NCBI GenBank assembly: GCA_946902875.1
Contig: OX336336.1
Span: forward strand, 25,623,558 to 25,687,557
DNA: 64,000 nt
Direction: 5' to 3'
Source of the DNA: Nematopogon swammerdamellus
Lineage: Eukaryota; Arthropoda; Insecta; Lepidoptera; Adelidae
Shown here: piece after piece, positions 36,411 through 47,597 of the stretch
Numbering within the stretch: position 1 is the stretch's first letter
How the letters are laid out: the number at the start of each line of letters is the position of its first letter
Program-made: the position numbers and the translations under genes
Notes under the pieces: model-generated
The model's database searches: none
Told to the model about the DNA's origin: nothing
The model's input: the letters and a program-made list of their open reading frames with translations, nothing else

Positions 36411-36654
36411 TTCATCTAGTGGCGCTAGCCGTGACATGGCGATACGGTACCCTCGGTGCGCGATTCGATAGTAGTTTTTGGTTAAGTATTGTTAGGGCCA
36501 AAAAAAATTAGGTTTAGGTTTTTCAATTTATCATAAAGTAATAGCAATGTAGGTGGATTTTTTAGTCGCCTCACTAAGATTTATAGGTCAAAGCCGCCAC
36601 TGGTAAAGATATGCTCCGAAGCACTATATCTGTTATAGTTAAATAAAGCATCAT

Positions 36655-36990
36655 GTTATACTGTATGAGGCCGGTACTTAAAAAGAATAGCCCCACTGCA
36701 TCTCTCCCCGTGCATGTCGTAAAAGGCGACTAAGGGATAAGGACGAGATGCCGTTCTAAAGGGCGACAGGCTTGCCACCTCTCACATTGGCATGGTCCTT
36801 CCACCAAGTCGTGCAGCAGCAGGTGGGTCTTTGTGCCTTACTTGCTGCTTGATAGTTATCTTGTCCGAATACCTTGCTAAATGTGGTGGTCGATGTTGTG
36901 TTGCAATTTTCCAGAGTTCTTGCAGCACAACACCAATTACTCTGCTTACCCTGGTTGTCGGGATACAGCGTGCGTGGTATGTATGTATAT
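36655..36990 (+). repeat. Dispersed repeat family X, near complete copy
   Basis: Contains the whole marker series in order: CCCCACTGCATCTCTCCCCG, AAAGGCGACTAAGGGATAAG, CCACCTCTCACATTGGCATG, GTGCCTTACTTGCTGCTTGA and CAACACCAATTACTCTGC. Confidence 0.65.
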
Positions 36991-37085
36991 GTTATCCTAA
37001 CAGGAGTGTAACTGGGTCACACAAGTCTAATTTTGTTTGCGTCTTACAGACCAACAAATACCTTGCCTTTTGCACATTGTTTGTC

Positions 37086-37240
37086 AGCCCGGTAGCTCTG
37101 TGGTGCGGTCAGTGGATGGATGGGTGACTGACCGCTCAACTGTTGGAGGCTGACCGTGGTTCAGATTCCATGTAAAACTGTAGGTCCCTTTCCTTCTTAA
37201 CTTACTAGGTGGTAGGATTTATTTAACCCGCCCGGATCGG
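37086..37240 (+). mobile_element. Composite SINE, truncated after the head
   Basis: CGGTAGCTCTGTGGTGCGGT, GGATGGATGGGTGACTGACC and CTGTAGGTCCC match the head of the SINE at 62608; the body stops at CCCGCCCGGAT. Confidence 0.65.
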
Positions 37241-37249
37241 TTGTTGTTG

Positions 37250-37845
37250 TTGCGTGAACACACTCTACCTCAGCCGGTGTGCGACAGCGTGAACACACTC
37301 TAACTCTGCCGGTGTGCGACAGCGTGAACACACTCTAACTCTGCCGGTGTGTGACAGCGTGAACGCACTCCAACTATGCCGGTGTGCGACAGTGTGAACA
37401 CACTCTAGCTCTGCCGGTGGGTGACAGCGTGAAAGCACTCTAGCTCTGCCGGTCTGCGACAGCGTGCACACACTCTACCTCTGCCGGTGTGAGACAGCTT
37501 GAACACACTCTAACTCTGCTGATGTACGACAGCGTGAACACACTCTAACTCTGCCGGTGTGCGACAGCGTGAACACACTCTAACTCTGCCGGTGAGCGAC
37601 ACCGTGTACGCACTCTACCTCTGCCGGTGTGCGACAGCGTGAACACACTCTTAACTCTGCCAGTGTGCGATAGCGTGAACGCACTCTAACTCTGCCGGTG
37701 AGCGACAGCGTGCACACACTCTAACTCTGCCGGTGTGCGACAGCGTGAACACACTCTAACTCTGTAGGTGTGAGACAGCGTGAACGCACTCCAACTCTGC
37801 CGGTAAGCGACAGCGTGAACACACTAGCTCTGCCGGTGGAAACCA
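37250..37845. repeat. Minisatellite, 36 bp unit, about 16 copies
   Basis: Unit GCGTGAACACACTCTAACTC plus TGCCGGTGTGCGACA, diverged by a few bases per copy. Since 36 is divisible by three it yields a 12-residue repeat frame on the minus strand, which is an artefact. Confidence 0.9.
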
Positions 37846-38994
37846 GCTTCAGAGTGCCCAGCGTTCTAGTAACCTACATACTTACGACTAGCGTTTCTAA
37901 CGTGTACTTCACGAGCTAGCTATTGTGGACCAGGCCTACATCGGATAATCAAACGCTCGAATAATACGGACTATATTGCACTTTATTCACTTCGGATTGC
38001 TTGTTTTAATATTTAAGGCAGAAATAAGACTCAAAAGGTCAACTTTAAACGAAATTATTGAGCTATTGGTGAAGATAAAAAATCTGTAAAAAATATGTAT
38101 TGATCTTTAATTAACAAACATAGCGAAAAAAACATACTTTACTACTTTGGAAAGGCGTTAAATAAATCTCCTCTCGTCCTAGTCAACGCAGACTAGCTGA
38201 CGAGGGCTTGAAGCGAGCCGAAACGTGAAGCATGCGCGGGAAATTTAGAGTGGCCACTCGCTAGTCCCGGCCTCGATTAATACCCTCCTCTACTGCCGAT
38301 GGGCCCGGATATGTTCGGTGAAGCCATCCCAAGCTTAGATCCACACCTTCCTTGAAATCATATATTTGACTAACACCCCAGGGCGGAAAATATGGCTTCG
38401 AGGATACTGCGGGTGGATGTGTTAAATCAAATAATAACTACATTCATATTGCTGTTTTATTCACATTCTGAAATGAAATATGTATGTAAATACAATACAA
38501 TATACATACAAGTTTAGAACGAAAATCTAACTAGGCATACAAAAAAAACTTTAATTTTAACATAGTCAAGACAACCAATTTGATTTAATATTATATTTTT
38601 ATATGTTAGTACTAAGCATGTACTCGCTTTTTATTTATTTATTAGATAAATATATATGTATATCCTGGTCGGGACGTTTTTCTTCTCTTAATTTTCGGCT
38701 TTGCATTTATCTAATGAATAAACACAATTATATTTAATTTGTTTTTTATCTTCTTCCGGAAGATCTACAAAACAATTTTGCATCGGATAAACCTTGGTTT
38801 AATGCGAACTTCGGATAATGTGTGTTCTACTGTTGGGGAAAATGAAGTTTCGTCTTAAAATTTTTTTTTTAGTATTCACATTTTCAATATTCTGTATATT
38901 AATTGCGTAAATTTTTAATAATAACATACACATCTGCTAACATACTAACATATTTAGGCTAAGTTATGGTTATTTTAGGCTAAGTTGGATCATG
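37846..38994. other. No gene; possible old pogo-like remnant
   Basis: CATCGGATAATCAAACGCTC near 37940 and TTCGGATAATGTGTGTTCTA near 38810 resemble pogo/Tigger ends (compare 39254), which would make this a decayed element of about 0.9 kb. Nothing coding is seen. Confidence 0.35.
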
Positions 38995-39186
38995 TTCAAA
39001 AATGTTTTGACTGTGTGTGGGGGCAGGCTTAAATTCAGCGCCGCACACTCCCAGCTCGGAGACGAGTGGGTGTGTAGCGGCAAAGGCTGCGCCTGTCCTT
39101 TTTTCTCTTTTAGTTGTTTTGTACCGTGTTATGTTAAGGATTAATTTAAGAGAAAATAAAAATCATTTCTTTCTTTCTTTCTTTCT
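38995..39186 (+). repeat. Retroelement 3' tail with (TTTC)n end, copy 2
   Basis: GGCTTAAATTCAGCGCCGCA, GCGGCAAAGGCTGCGCC and a TTTC tract match 1770-1962. Confidence 0.6.
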
Positions 39187-39253
39187 TACATCTGAAAATT
39201 GTACGCATTTACATATTATTGTAAACATGCACGTAATGATATATAATTATATA

Positions 39254-39596
39254 CAGTAGAGCCTCAATAATCCGTACGCAGGCTAATCCGAACGCCTCTA
39301 TAATTCGAACAGCGCCAAGTGACCCCCTCTCGCTGACGAATCTAGGAATGATGAGTCTTTTATTGACAGTTCTAGTTTAAATGTCAAGAAAATACCCCAC
39401 TCGCAAGCCATATCATCAGTCATCACTTAACATTTGCTTGTGCAATGATCTCTCGTTATCTAAAAAGATTATGCTACGTAATTTGAGGGACAAGGCTTTT
39501 TATTTTTCAATAAATAGAACCCTACTATAATCCCAACGCTTCGTGAGTCCGAACAGGGGTAGTTTTTTTGTAGTTCGGATTATCAAGGCTCTACTG
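39254..39596. mobile_element. Pogo/Tigger-like MITE at a TA site
   Basis: Ends CAGTAGAGCCTCAATAATCC and GGATTATCAAGGCTCTACTG, flanked by TA. AATCCG/CGGATT terminal motifs are typical of pogo-type Tc1/mariner elements. Confidence 0.85.
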
Positions 39597-39880
39597 TATA
39601 CTACTTTTTATACACCATACTCGTTAATGTATACGGCAATTATAAATAATTGCATAGACAGTGTGTTTTACAAACAACTCACACATAGATTGAGGTAAAC
39701 ATTTACGTAATGGTACACAATCACACATTATAAGATGCGCAGCATAACTCTACCGATGAAACTCGTTCCGTCTCTATCGTGCACATTCACTATAATATCG
39801 TGCGGCACTGATGGAGGGTACACCGGCTGAGTTACGGAGGGCGGCACGCCTGTATGACACCATACCTCTTGTATAATGCA
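39597..39880. other. No feature recognised
   Basis: Unique-looking AT-rich sequence between the MITE and the tandem array. Confidence 0.3.
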
Positions 39881-40510
39881 GACGTTTACATATACCATGT
39901 TACGTATATACGTGCTCGCTACGCATTTACATATACCATGTTACGTATATACGTGCTCGCTACGCATTTACATATACCATGTTAAGTATATACGTGCTCG
40001 CTACATGTTTACGTATACCATGTTACGTATATACGTGCTCGCTACGCATTTACATATACCATGTTAAGTATATACGTGCTCGCTACATGTTTATGTATAC
40101 CATGTTACGTATATACGTGCTCACTATTATATACGTGCTCGCTACGCCTTTACATATACCATGTTGAGTATATACGTGCTCGCTACATGTTTACATATGC
40201 CATGTTACGTATATACGTGCTCGCTACGCATTTACATATACCATGTTAAGTATATACGTGCTCGCTACATGTTTATGTATACCATGTTACGTATATACGT
40301 GCTCACTATTATATACGTGCTCGCTACGCCTTTACATATACCATGTTGAGTAATACGTGCTCGCTACATGTTTACATATGCCATGTTACGTATATACATG
40401 CTCGCTACGCATTTACATATACCATGTTGAGTATATACGTGCTCGCTACATGTTTACATATGCCATGTTACGTATATACGTGCTCGTTACGCGTTTGCGT
40501 ATACGCTACG
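39881..40510. repeat. Tandem repeat, 41 bp unit with higher-order structure
   Basis: Basic unit TTTACATATACCATGTTACG plus TATATACGTGCTCGCTACGCA. Units with CGCA and CATG ends alternate, giving an 82 bp dimer, and a larger 182 bp period (including an insertion CACTATTATATACGTG) is duplicated at about 40079 and 40261. It sits just beyond the 3' end of the PANK4-like gene. Confidence 0.9.
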
Positions 40511-40572
40511 CATTTGCACGTAAGGTATGCTTTACTAATCGAGACGCAGTTTCAATCTGAAAGTGGCGTCCG

Positions 40573-40775
40573 TTAAACGGTAGGTTTATCTTCATAGAGA
40601 AAGACTACAGAGAAGAGGGGGCCGCCGAGACGGTGCGCGAGCCAGGCGTTCTTCACGACGGCCATTTTGAGCGAGTCGACGGCGAGGCGCGCGTGCAAGT
40701 TGGTGTGAAGAGCGCGCCCCATGCCCTCCAGAAGCACAAGATCCACGCCGCGAGCTATCAGCTCCCGGCAGAGAC
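40573..40775 (-). CDS. Pank4: PANK4-like exon 5 (C-terminus)
   Basis: After ACTTGCAG it reads [40 protein letters not shown] and ends [13 protein letters not shown] with TAA at 40575-40573. EGMGRA is a DUF89 signature. Confidence 0.93.
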
Positions 40776-43700
40776 CTGCAAGTTAACACCCCGTCGTTTA
40801 AATGAATTTTAACGTTATACAAAAGCGCGACATATGGCGCCGAGCGAACCAAAAGGTGATAAAAGCACTATTCAACTTATGGGTCGCTGCATCGGTCTAT
40901 TGCTAAGGTGCGTGGCGGGTGGCCGATTGGTTTGGGCATCGGTTTCTCATGCGAGAGGTCCGAGGTTCGAATCCGGTCGGCATGTACCAAGAGTTTTATT
41001 CTGACGAAAAAAAAATTATGTGCATACCTACGCTTACTGCTTCACTGTTCGGAACTGGTGCTAAACTGTAGGTCCCTTCCCTTGCCCCTTACTTAGGCTC
41101 AAATTGTAGCCAACTGGTTTGGTACCACCGTATGGTAAGATGGCCGCATAGCAGCCTCGGTTGTGTTCTCTAGTCCAGTATAGCCAGCAATACAGGGAGT
41201 CTCCAGTATGGCACCTACCTTCTCAGGGGTGATATTGGTTGGTTGGTACCACCGCACTGAATGAAAGGTCAGTCGAAACGGCTATGTAAATAGTTTTCCG
41301 TCCAGTTCAGTGTAGCCGGCACGACCGAAAGGAAACACTGACGTGGCACCAAGTTCACCCGGTGTTATGGGCTGACATCACGGATGTTGTAGGTGATGTA
41401 GCCAACCGTGTCAGTTTCCATAAAAAAAACAAAAATCAGGTGCATTTTGACTTGAGTTTTATTGCTCTCATTTTTATTACCCAGAACCGCAATTTAAGCT
41501 ATTTCAAAACCTATCGTAATGTCTAGACAACGGAAAAGTTTAGGTATCACGGAATATGTCTGCAGCAAAATGATCCCAGCTTAGTTTACTAAGCGACTTC
41601 AGTTGCCAGTAAAGAGATAACATTGAGCGTTCAAATAAAACCTAAAACGACATTGTCACTATCATGATAGAGATGATAAAAGAACCATTCAGCATTTCTT
41701 CATATTTAATAAATATACAGTGAAATCTTAAGGACTGTTGTCCTTAAGATTTTAAGCCTTAAGCACAGGTTATGAAATAGATAAAAAAAGAAAAATACCG
41801 CGCACGCAAAGTCAGACTTATATTCTTCTTGCGATTCATATGCTTTATATATTTTTATAAACAATATTAGCAAACTGCTTTCCTACCCTCATTATGAAGT
41901 TTTTAGTTGCTTTTATCTTGTATGCTCTGGTCTTAGGAGATATTTATCGCGGAGAGGTAAGCGGTGGGTGGCCGAGTGGTTTGGGCATCGGCTTCTCATG
42001 CGACAGGTCCGAGGTTCGAATCAGGTCTGCGTGTACCAATGAGTTTTTTCTGACCCTTCCATACCTATGCTACGTCCACACCTGCTGCTTCACCGTTCGG
42101 AACCGGTGTAAAACTGTAGGTCCCTTCCCTTGCCCCTTACTAGGTGCTAGGCTCAAATTGTAGCCGACTGGGTTGATACCACCGCACTGGATGTAAGATG
42201 GCCGCATAGCAACCTCGGTTGTGTAGCCTAGTCTAGCCCGGTATAGCCAGCAATCCAGGGAAGACTCCGGTATGGCACCTACCTTGTGATGTGAAATTGG
42301 CTGGTCAGAGCATGTGCTTCGGTCCCTCCGACTCAGACAACCATACCGGATTACATAAAAAAAACAAAACCTGCAAAAGAAAAGACCGTTCTCCCAACAC
42401 CGTGCAAGGCCAGCAATTCAAACAGAAGACTATCACAGAGACGGGATATATATGACTACCTTCTTATATTACTAGGTAGTAGGGTTAAACACGCCCGGGT
42501 TGGTACCACTGGACTGAATGAAAGGTCGGTCGAAACGGCTATGTAAATAGTTTGTGTTTTCCGTCCAGTTCAGTGTAGCCGGCACGACCGAAGGGAAGCA
42601 CTGATGTGGCACCAACTTCACCCGGTGTTATGGGCTGACATCACGGATGTTGTAGGTGATGTAGCCAACCGAGTCAATTTCGATAAAAAAAAAACCTACC
42701 GACATCCAGCGTCCTCAAATCGAGACACGGCCCCCTCTGGCCGTTCGACCTGACGACTAGATCGCTTCGCTCGAGCGCGCCCGCCACGAGCGGACACATG
42801 AGCGCCGCCCGCCGCACCAGCTCTTCGAGTTCGTCGGCCGTGACGTCATTGAGCGCGGGCCGCTCGTTGGCGCACAGCACGACGGCCGTGCCGCGCGCGA
42901 GCAGCGCGCGCGCAAGCGGCAGAACGCCCAGCACTATGTCGACGCCGCTGTTGTCGACGAATATGGCGGCGCATCGGTGCGCACCGTTCTGGTGGACAAA
43001 TAGCGAGATTTATTTATTTTAGACAGGCAGCCTAGGCTGATACGTCTAAATCCAGTTAAAATTTGTTGTTTTTCGTCATTATCTTAGATTTTTTTATTAT
43101 TATTTTTTTTATTATCATTCTTGAGCACTCTTTTTGAGATTATGTTTTATTTGTTAGATATTTATCTAGTCTATTTTTGAATTGGTTGGTACCATTGATT
43201 GCTGTTCTGTTTCAAGGTGGACTGTGAGATATTGCATTCTGCAATAGAAATAGGAAATAAATATTTTTCACTAGCTTTTGCATGCGGCTTCTAAGGAAAA
43301 GAAAATAAATGACATAAAACAATGAAATAAAAAAAACAAAAATTGCTTTATATAAAAATTACAAATACAAAAACCCCCGACCCGCGTTTTTATATTTTTA
43401 TTTACATAGCGGTCCCCTGACTCCTATAAGTAAATAAACAGAAATTATTTTTTACTTTTAAAGGGTCGGTGGTTTTTATATTGGTAATAAATTTTTTTTT
43501 TTATGCATACTGACATGGTTGGCTACATATCACCTACAACATCCATGATGTCAGCCGATTTACATAATCATGCAAATTGGTTCACTTTTTAAGATAATAT
43601 ATTTTTTGATTACTTAATTACAACCATCCCAATTATAAACCTGCTTTCTAATAAAAAAACCGCATCCAAATCGGTCCATCGGTTTGGGAGCTACGATCCC

Positions 43701-46700
43701 ACAGACAGGCGAATCTACTGCGTTCAGTCAACTTGCACTATTCCATATTGAATTTTATCTATCTAATGAAGAAATACAAAGCGATTCCGCCGTCCCCATT
43801 CCACCTCCGCACTATGCGTACTGGGCAGGGGATGCACCCCTATTCAATCGACCTACCACGGATCAACCGGTTCTGTAGGTATTTTATTCACAGAACAATG
43901 AAACTGCCGGGACCTGCCCATCTATTTCCTCCCAAGTATAGCCTGGGTTTTTCAAAAGGGGCGTGAAAAGGCTCCCCTGTTAGGCCGGCATGCCATTCGC
44001 AATCCCCGTGCATCACAGAATGTCCATGGGCATCGTTAGACACCTACTTGTAGGTGAAACGATGCCACATGTCGTGCTATTCGTAAAAAAAAAAAAAACA
44101 TATAAAAATTAAAAAATAAACAATAATAGTTTATGTAGGTATATCGAGCCAGTCGCCCACCAAAGCAGTAATAACAAAAATGCATATGTATATGCAAAAT
44201 ACAATGCATTTCCTCCCAATAACACTTGTCAGGCTTAGTGATAAGCAGACATCGGAATCCGCGGGGCACGAATACGACCTTGTTAGGGATTGACTACGTC
44301 GATCAATAAATAATCGACACTGTTATCGATACTCATATTTATTTGTTTATTGTATTTTATTCATGTCATATTTCAGACCTGAATACTTATATACCTACAG
44401 TACTTATATAAACATGTATACTTTATGTTAACGATTAAGTAAATATAATACATATTTATATAAGGTCTTTCAAAATTAGTTCATAGTACGCTAAGGGGGG
44501 GTTCTGTATCATATAGGGAGTAAAACCTATATAAATTTTTTTGGACCTTATGCTTTTTTTAAGTAAAAAATTTTTTTATGTAGGTATTTAAATAAAAAAA
44601 TAGGTGGTTGATTTTTATAACCTAATCGATTCAGTTTCATAACAGTAACAAAAAAGTCTTCATGACCATTATGATGTAACACGTGTAAGTTGGTAAAAAA
44701 AATTAAATTCTTTCTATTCCATACTAATAAAACTAAAATTGTGGTTTGAACAGATTTGTATTGTACCTACAAAGTAAATACAACATTTGTTTATTATATC
44801 TTATTTTCTATAGAAATACTCTTAGTTTTAATAATCGACATTATTTCATATTATTCTAAAATAACGATCGATTTTCGATATTTGTGGATACATTGTCCCA
44901 TCACTAAACAACCTTGAATCATTCGTGCCCCGCGGATTCCGATGTATGGTAATAACGCAAATGTATTTTAACACAATCTAATCCAAAGTGTCCCAACTGC
45001 AGATATGTAAATACTGGCCGAACACACAAGATAACATCTGGTCAATGAACCATATTGATTTTTATTTATTGAATGCGCGACATATGGCGCCGAACCGCCC
45101 ATAAGGTGTCTAACGACGCCCATCGACATTCGGTCGCAAGTGGGGGTTGCGAATTCCAAGCCGGCCCGACAGGTGCCCATTCGCGTCCCTCTCGAAGGAC
45201 CCGAGACTGTACTTGGGGGGAAAAATATAGGCAGGGAGAGCGATGCAGAGCTTAGCGGTTCTGTAGATCAGAACCGATTGGTACACATCCATGGTAAGTA
45301 CATACGTGCACGGAATGTGGTTTGTAGGTTCCATATCTCAAAGAGGTGACTGAACCAAATGGTCTCACTCATGCATGAGTCCATCCGTATGTTTTGTCAT
45401 GGGGTCATAACTTCTAAACGGTTGATCGTACCAAGTTGAAATTTGGTATGAAATTAGAGAATATAATTTGGCATAAACTCTAGAAGACATTTTTAAAGTG
45501 TATTAAAAATTTCCCCCACAGGCATTGGCGTAAATAGGGCCCGGACCGTACCGACGCGTACCGGTCGTCTATGAATTTTTTTATAAAAGTTTTCATAATA
45601 ACCTCAAGCCGATCTAGCCACTTGTCCAATCCATCTATAAGCCACGGCCTTTTTTGAATCCTCTGTAAAGCCTCATTCAGACCGAAAACGGCGTCCTGCT
45701 CCATAATGGATGTGACAGCTTGGGCTCCCCAGTCAAACATATTACCTGCAATACAAATTATGTCAATAAATTAATTCAGGTGAGTTCAATTATTAAATAT
45801 TATATAAACTGTAATAGTACATACTTATATGCATATATTATAGTTATATTTCTTAATTATATTTTACATTTCCACACTGAAGTCTTTTGCTGCTACCTAC
45901 ATACTTACATTTCACAACTTTTTTTTTTTTTTTTTTTTTATTGAAACTGACACGGTTGGCTACATCACCTACAACATCCGTGATGCCAACCCATAACACC
46001 GGGTGAACTTGGTGCCACGTCAGTGCTTCCCTTCGGTCGTGCCGGCTACACTGAACTGGACGGAAAACACAAACTATTTACATAGCCGTTTCGACCGACG
46101 TTTCATTCAGTGCGGTGGTATCAACCCGGGTGGGCTGAACCTAGTGAGGTAAGAAGGGCGGGGGCTGCAATGCCACGTTGTACGTAGACAGTGTATAAAG
46201 TAGAAGAGCTGTTGTACAAACCGGCGAGCACTCCCCGGCACAATTCGGTCCATCGTTCGCGCGTGTCCGGGAGCGAGTCGAGATGAGCGAGCCGGTCGCT
46301 AAGGCGCGCGAGCGCCGCTTCGTTTTCCAACTTCTTTTGCTGTTTCCACAAGTCAAAAAACCCCTGGGAACGAAGGCATGTTTCGTTCAAGTCAAGAAGC
46401 AATCGGATCGTCAACCGGCCATGAGCGCTAGAAGTACAACAGTCTCTCTTAGTACGCCCGCTCCGCTCGGGGCCGCGACCCCGACGCGCGAGCCCGCGCT
46501 CAACTCAAACAACATCACATAAGTCATTCATAAGTTAAGCCATCGAGATTAAATAGAGGATGCATTGCAGATAAAGTTTCAAACAAATCAAGTTGCAACA
46601 ACTGAGGTATGAGAGGAGAGTTGCAATAAGTGAGATATGAGAGGAGAATTGCAATAACTGAGATATGAGAGGAGAGTTGCAATAACTGAGGTATGAGAGG

Positions 46701-47597
46701 AGTTGCAATAATTGAGATATGAGAGGAGAGTTGCAATAACTGAGATATGAGAGGAGAGGTGCAATAACTGGGGTATGAGAGGAGAGTTGCAATAACTGAG
46801 ATATGAGAGGAGAGTTGCAATAACTGAGATATGAGAGAGTTGCAATAACTTGGGCGTGAGAGGTGAGTTGCAATAACTGGGGTATGAGAGGAGAGTTGCA
46901 ATAAGTGAGATATGAGAGGAGAATTGCAATAACTGAGATATGAGAGGAGAGTTGCAATAACTGAGGTATGAGAGGAGTTGCAATAATTGAGATATGAGAG
47001 GAGAGTTGCAATAACTGAGATATGAGAGGAGAGTTGCAATAACTGAGGTATGACAGGAGAGGTGCAATAACTGGGGTATGAGAGGAGAGTTGCAATAACT
47101 GAGATATGAGAGGAGAGTTGCAATAACTTGGGCGTGAGAGGTGAGTTGCAATAACTGGTGTATGAGAGGTGAGTTGCAATAACTGAGGTATGAGAGGAGA
47201 GTTGCAATAACTGAGGTATGAGATGAGGGCTTATAAAATATATTATAATTTATAAGTTATGTATAAAGCGCTCATTTTATTTGCCCTATGGGCGATACAA
47301 ATCTACAATTTCACAACAAAATATAAGCAAGAATTATTTATTGAGACAATGCACTCACACTGGATTGGTCCGAAGCTCTCTGAGGGCTTCCACATAGCAA
47401 GTTTTAAATTTGAGCGCACGGATCTCTGCGGTCGGATCAGAGTCGAGCATCGCGCGAGCCACATATTTATCCGTGAGCTTCTCCAGTGTGGCCAGCCAGT
47501 AGTCGCGCGCAGCCGCGTCTCCCACCAGGTCCAGGGTGTCGGGCGAGTAGCGGTCTGGCGCCGCCAGAAGCCAGCGTAGGCTGGCCAATTCCTCCAT
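40573..47597 (-). CDS. Pank4: PANK4-like DUF89 phosphatase (4'-phosphopantetheine phosphatase type), complete gene
   Basis: Five exons join in frame: 47359-47597, 46222-46427, 45603-45745, 42700-42988 and 40573-40775; 1080 nt, 359 residues. It matches the C-terminal DUF89/ARMT1-like domain of animal PANK4 throughout: [71 protein letters not shown] (metal-binding Asp/Asn, residues 208-213), [12 protein letters not shown] (237-246), [12 protein letters not shown] (308-319) and [11 protein letters not shown]. The kinase-like N-terminal half of vertebrate PANK4 is absent; the start ATG is at the DUF89 boundary, as I recall for insect homologues. In the family this phosphatase opposes coenzyme A synthesis by removing phosphate from 4'-phosphopantetheine or damaged forms. 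The call is strong; substrate is inferred. Confidence 0.93.
40913..41100 (+). mobile_element. Family L SINE
   Basis: Head GGTGGCCGATTGGTTTGGGC, B box GGTTCGAATCCGG, then the body to CTGTAGGTCCCTTCCCTTGC. It lies in PANK4-like intron 4. Confidence 0.7.
41130..41430 (+). mobile_element. SINE bodies: family L piece then composite SINE tail
   Basis: 41130-41225 resembles the family L body (AAGATGGCCGCATAGCAGCC), and 41226-41430 the composite SINE tail ending TTTCCATAAAAAA. Confidence 0.65.
41963..42365 (+). mobile_element. Family L SINE, full length (about 400 bp)
   Basis: Head GGTGGGTGGCCGAGTGGTTT with A box, B box GGTTCGAATCAGG, body GAAGACTCCGGTATGGCACC and an end at CCGGATTACATAAAAAAA. It is the most complete copy and serves as the reference for the others. 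Confidence 0.8.
42440..42695 (+). mobile_element. Composite SINE tail abutting the PANK4-like exon 4 donor
   Basis: Body and tail as elsewhere (TTCAGTGTAGCCGGCACGAC), ending TTTCGATAAAAAAAAAACC immediately before the exon 4 donor at 42699. Confidence 0.8.
42700..42988 (-). CDS. Pank4: PANK4-like exon 4 (catalytic core)
   Basis: After TCCACCAG it reads [40 protein letters not shown] and [20 protein letters not shown], ending LDLRTLDV plus one base. The donor is TCG|GTAGGT. It holds the DNSGVD and NERPALND metal/phosphate-binding motifs. GC content is far above the flanking intron. Confidence 0.94.
43500..43575 (-). mobile_element. Composite SINE tail fragment
   Basis: GACATGGTTGGCTACATATC and CCTACAACATCCATGATGTC are the reversed SINE 3' end. 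Confidence 0.55.
43785..44085 (+). mobile_element. Family J LINE 3' end
   Basis: Reads [12 protein letters not shown] sequence then TTCCTCCCAAGTATAGCCTG, GGGGCGTGAAAAGG and the 3' UTR to an A run. Confidence 0.65.
44249..44944. mobile_element. Terminal inverted-repeat element, 696 bp
   Basis: CATCGGAATCCGCGGGGCAC at the left and its complement at the right bound an AT-rich interior. No clear target duplication was found. It lies in PANK4-like intron 3. Confidence 0.75.
45065..45275 (-). mobile_element. Family J LINE 3' end
   Basis: Minus strand: [30 protein letters not shown] and the shared 3' UTR. Confidence 0.7.
45603..45745 (-). CDS. Pank4: PANK4-like exon 3
   Basis: Completes Gly then reads [40 protein letters not shown] and KWLDRLE. 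The acceptor is TATTGCAG. The donor GAG|GTTATT is weak (T at +3 and +5 side), but it is the only one that keeps homology and phase. Confidence 0.92.
45920..46145 (-). mobile_element. Composite SINE body and tail
   Basis: T run followed by GAAACTGACACGGTTGGCTA and the full reversed body to AACCCGGGTGG. Confidence 0.75.
46222..46427 (-). CDS. Pank4: PANK4-like exon 2
   Basis: Completes Val then reads [40 protein letters not shown] and ends CRGVLA plus one base. The acceptor is ACTTCTAG and the donor GCCG|GTTTGT. Confidence 0.92.
46565..47235. repeat. Minisatellite, 28 bp unit, about 23 copies, in PANK4-like intron 1
   Basis: Unit GAGATATGAGAGGAGAGTTG plus CAATAACT, with variants (GGTATGAG, GGGCGTGAGAGGTGAG) and a few 25-26 bp units. 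A block of several units is itself duplicated (compare 46610-46860 with 46900-47150). All three minus-strand frames are open across it. Confidence 0.95.
47359..47597 (-). CDS. Pank4: PANK4-like exon 1 (start codon)
   Basis: ATG at 47597 reads [40 protein letters not shown] and [15 protein letters not shown] plus two bases. The donor is AGT|GTGAGT. An earlier in-phase region exists upstream, but this ATG aligns with the start of the DUF89 domain. Confidence 0.9.

Larger units (their letters stand above)
35720..36450 (-). repeat. Dispersed repeat with TCTG/TCCG tracts, disrupted by a SINE
   Basis: GGGTTCCGTATCCGGGACGG, tandem TCTG/TCCG, ATCTCTTGAACCGTAATTTG and ACGGTACCCTCGGTGCGCGA are shared, inverted, with 59945-60265. 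The family L SINE at 35812-36111 is inserted into it. Confidence 0.6.
35109..36602. mobile_element. hAT element, 1.5 kb, with nested SINEs
   Basis: Ends CAGTGGCGG and CCGCCACTG, flanked by GTAAAGAT at 35101-35108 and 36603-36610. Nested insertions include a family L SINE, a tRNA-like head and a TCTG/TCCG-rich repeat. No transposase was seen. Related fragment at 22790-23283. Confidence 0.85.

Noticed and set aside
46524..47207. Minus-strand open frames of up to 227 codons
   Set aside because: Made only of the 28 bp minisatellite, which lacks stop trinucleotides; all three frames are open, and the region is an intron.
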